This document shows, piece after piece, positions 63,889-64,000 of a stretch of DNA of 64,000 nucleotides (the stretch's first letter is position 1; every line of letters starts with the position of its first letter). Source of the stretch: Bog-756 sp963745955. GTDB taxonomy: Bacteria; Actinomycetota; Acidimicrobiia; Acidimicrobiales; RAAP-2. Under the pieces are notes generated by a model. That model searched no databases. It was not told where the DNA came from and saw nothing but the letters and a program-made list of their open reading frames with translations. Position numbers and translations under genes: made by a program. The stretch spans positions 372,001-436,000 of the forward strand of contig CAVUZI010000011.1 in assembly GCA_963745955.1 (NCBI GenBank). The letters are read 5' to 3'.

Positions 63889-64000
63889 CTGCCCGGTGCT
63901 CCCGGTGCCGCACCGGACGGTCGGGTTGCCGCAACGGACGGTCGTGCCTCCGACCGAGCACAAGACCCTCGGCACCGGACGGTCGGGCCTCCGTCCGAGC

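Overview
The window is chromosomal DNA of a GC-rich actinobacterium. Two WhiB iron-sulfur regulators, a DivIVA protein, a DrrAB-type exporter, a DprE1/DprE2 pair and a CIRCE-controlled groESL operon all point there. The gene mix (UPF0182 protein, MreB, DUF2342 protein, GuaB3, MoxR/VWA pair next to sdh) fits an uncultured Acidimicrobiia-like lineage better than Mycobacteriales, but that placement is inference. No phage, plasmid, CRISPR array or IS element was found. Most of the window is core metabolism and cell-envelope housekeeping.

Layout. 0-8.4 kb: a TetR-regulated exporter, an ECF41-like sigma factor facing a VOC protein (with a VOC remnant beside it), a DUF998 membrane protein and a GbsR/MarR-regulated DrrAB exporter. 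8.6-22.8 kb: initiator tRNA, UPF0182 protein, a DivIVA coiled-coil protein with an unusual Cys/His tail, a Lon-like PDZ protease, HEAT protein, MreB, a catalytically dead HtrA relative, a DUF2342 protein, an active HtrA protease and two WhiB genes flanking a formimidoyltransferase gene. 23-38.5 kb: VWA/MoxR pair, sdhCAB, a broken SCP2-like gene, VOC proteins, alpha/beta hydrolase, SDR, desaturase, mdh, icd and metF. 38.6-49.8 kb: folD, purH, purN, HAD phosphatase, sucCD, a B12-binding protein and a decaprenylphosphoryl-arabinose gene trio (UbiA-DprE1-DprE2). 49.9-64 kb: the guaB3-guaA-pcrA operon, a Nudix hydrolase, groESL, tsaD, an HNH/DUF222 gene, and the rimI-tsaB-tsaE-udg operon.

Together sdhCAB, mdh, icd and sucCD supply much of the TCA cycle. 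folD, metF, purN, purH, guaA and guaB3 link one-carbon and purine metabolism. tsaD, tsaB and tsaE make the tRNA t6A modification.

Two window-wide signals stand out. First, at least 15 genes have a TANNNT -10 box only 6-10 nt before the start codon (most often TAGGCT), the signature of leaderless transcripts; these boxes also fix several start codons. Second, between about 36.9 and 48.7 kb nearly every gene carries single-base frameshifts, about 20-25 in total and almost all +1. The other 52 kb has only two or three. I read this as a stretch of poorly polished sequence rather than biology, but it affects every annotation in that interval.
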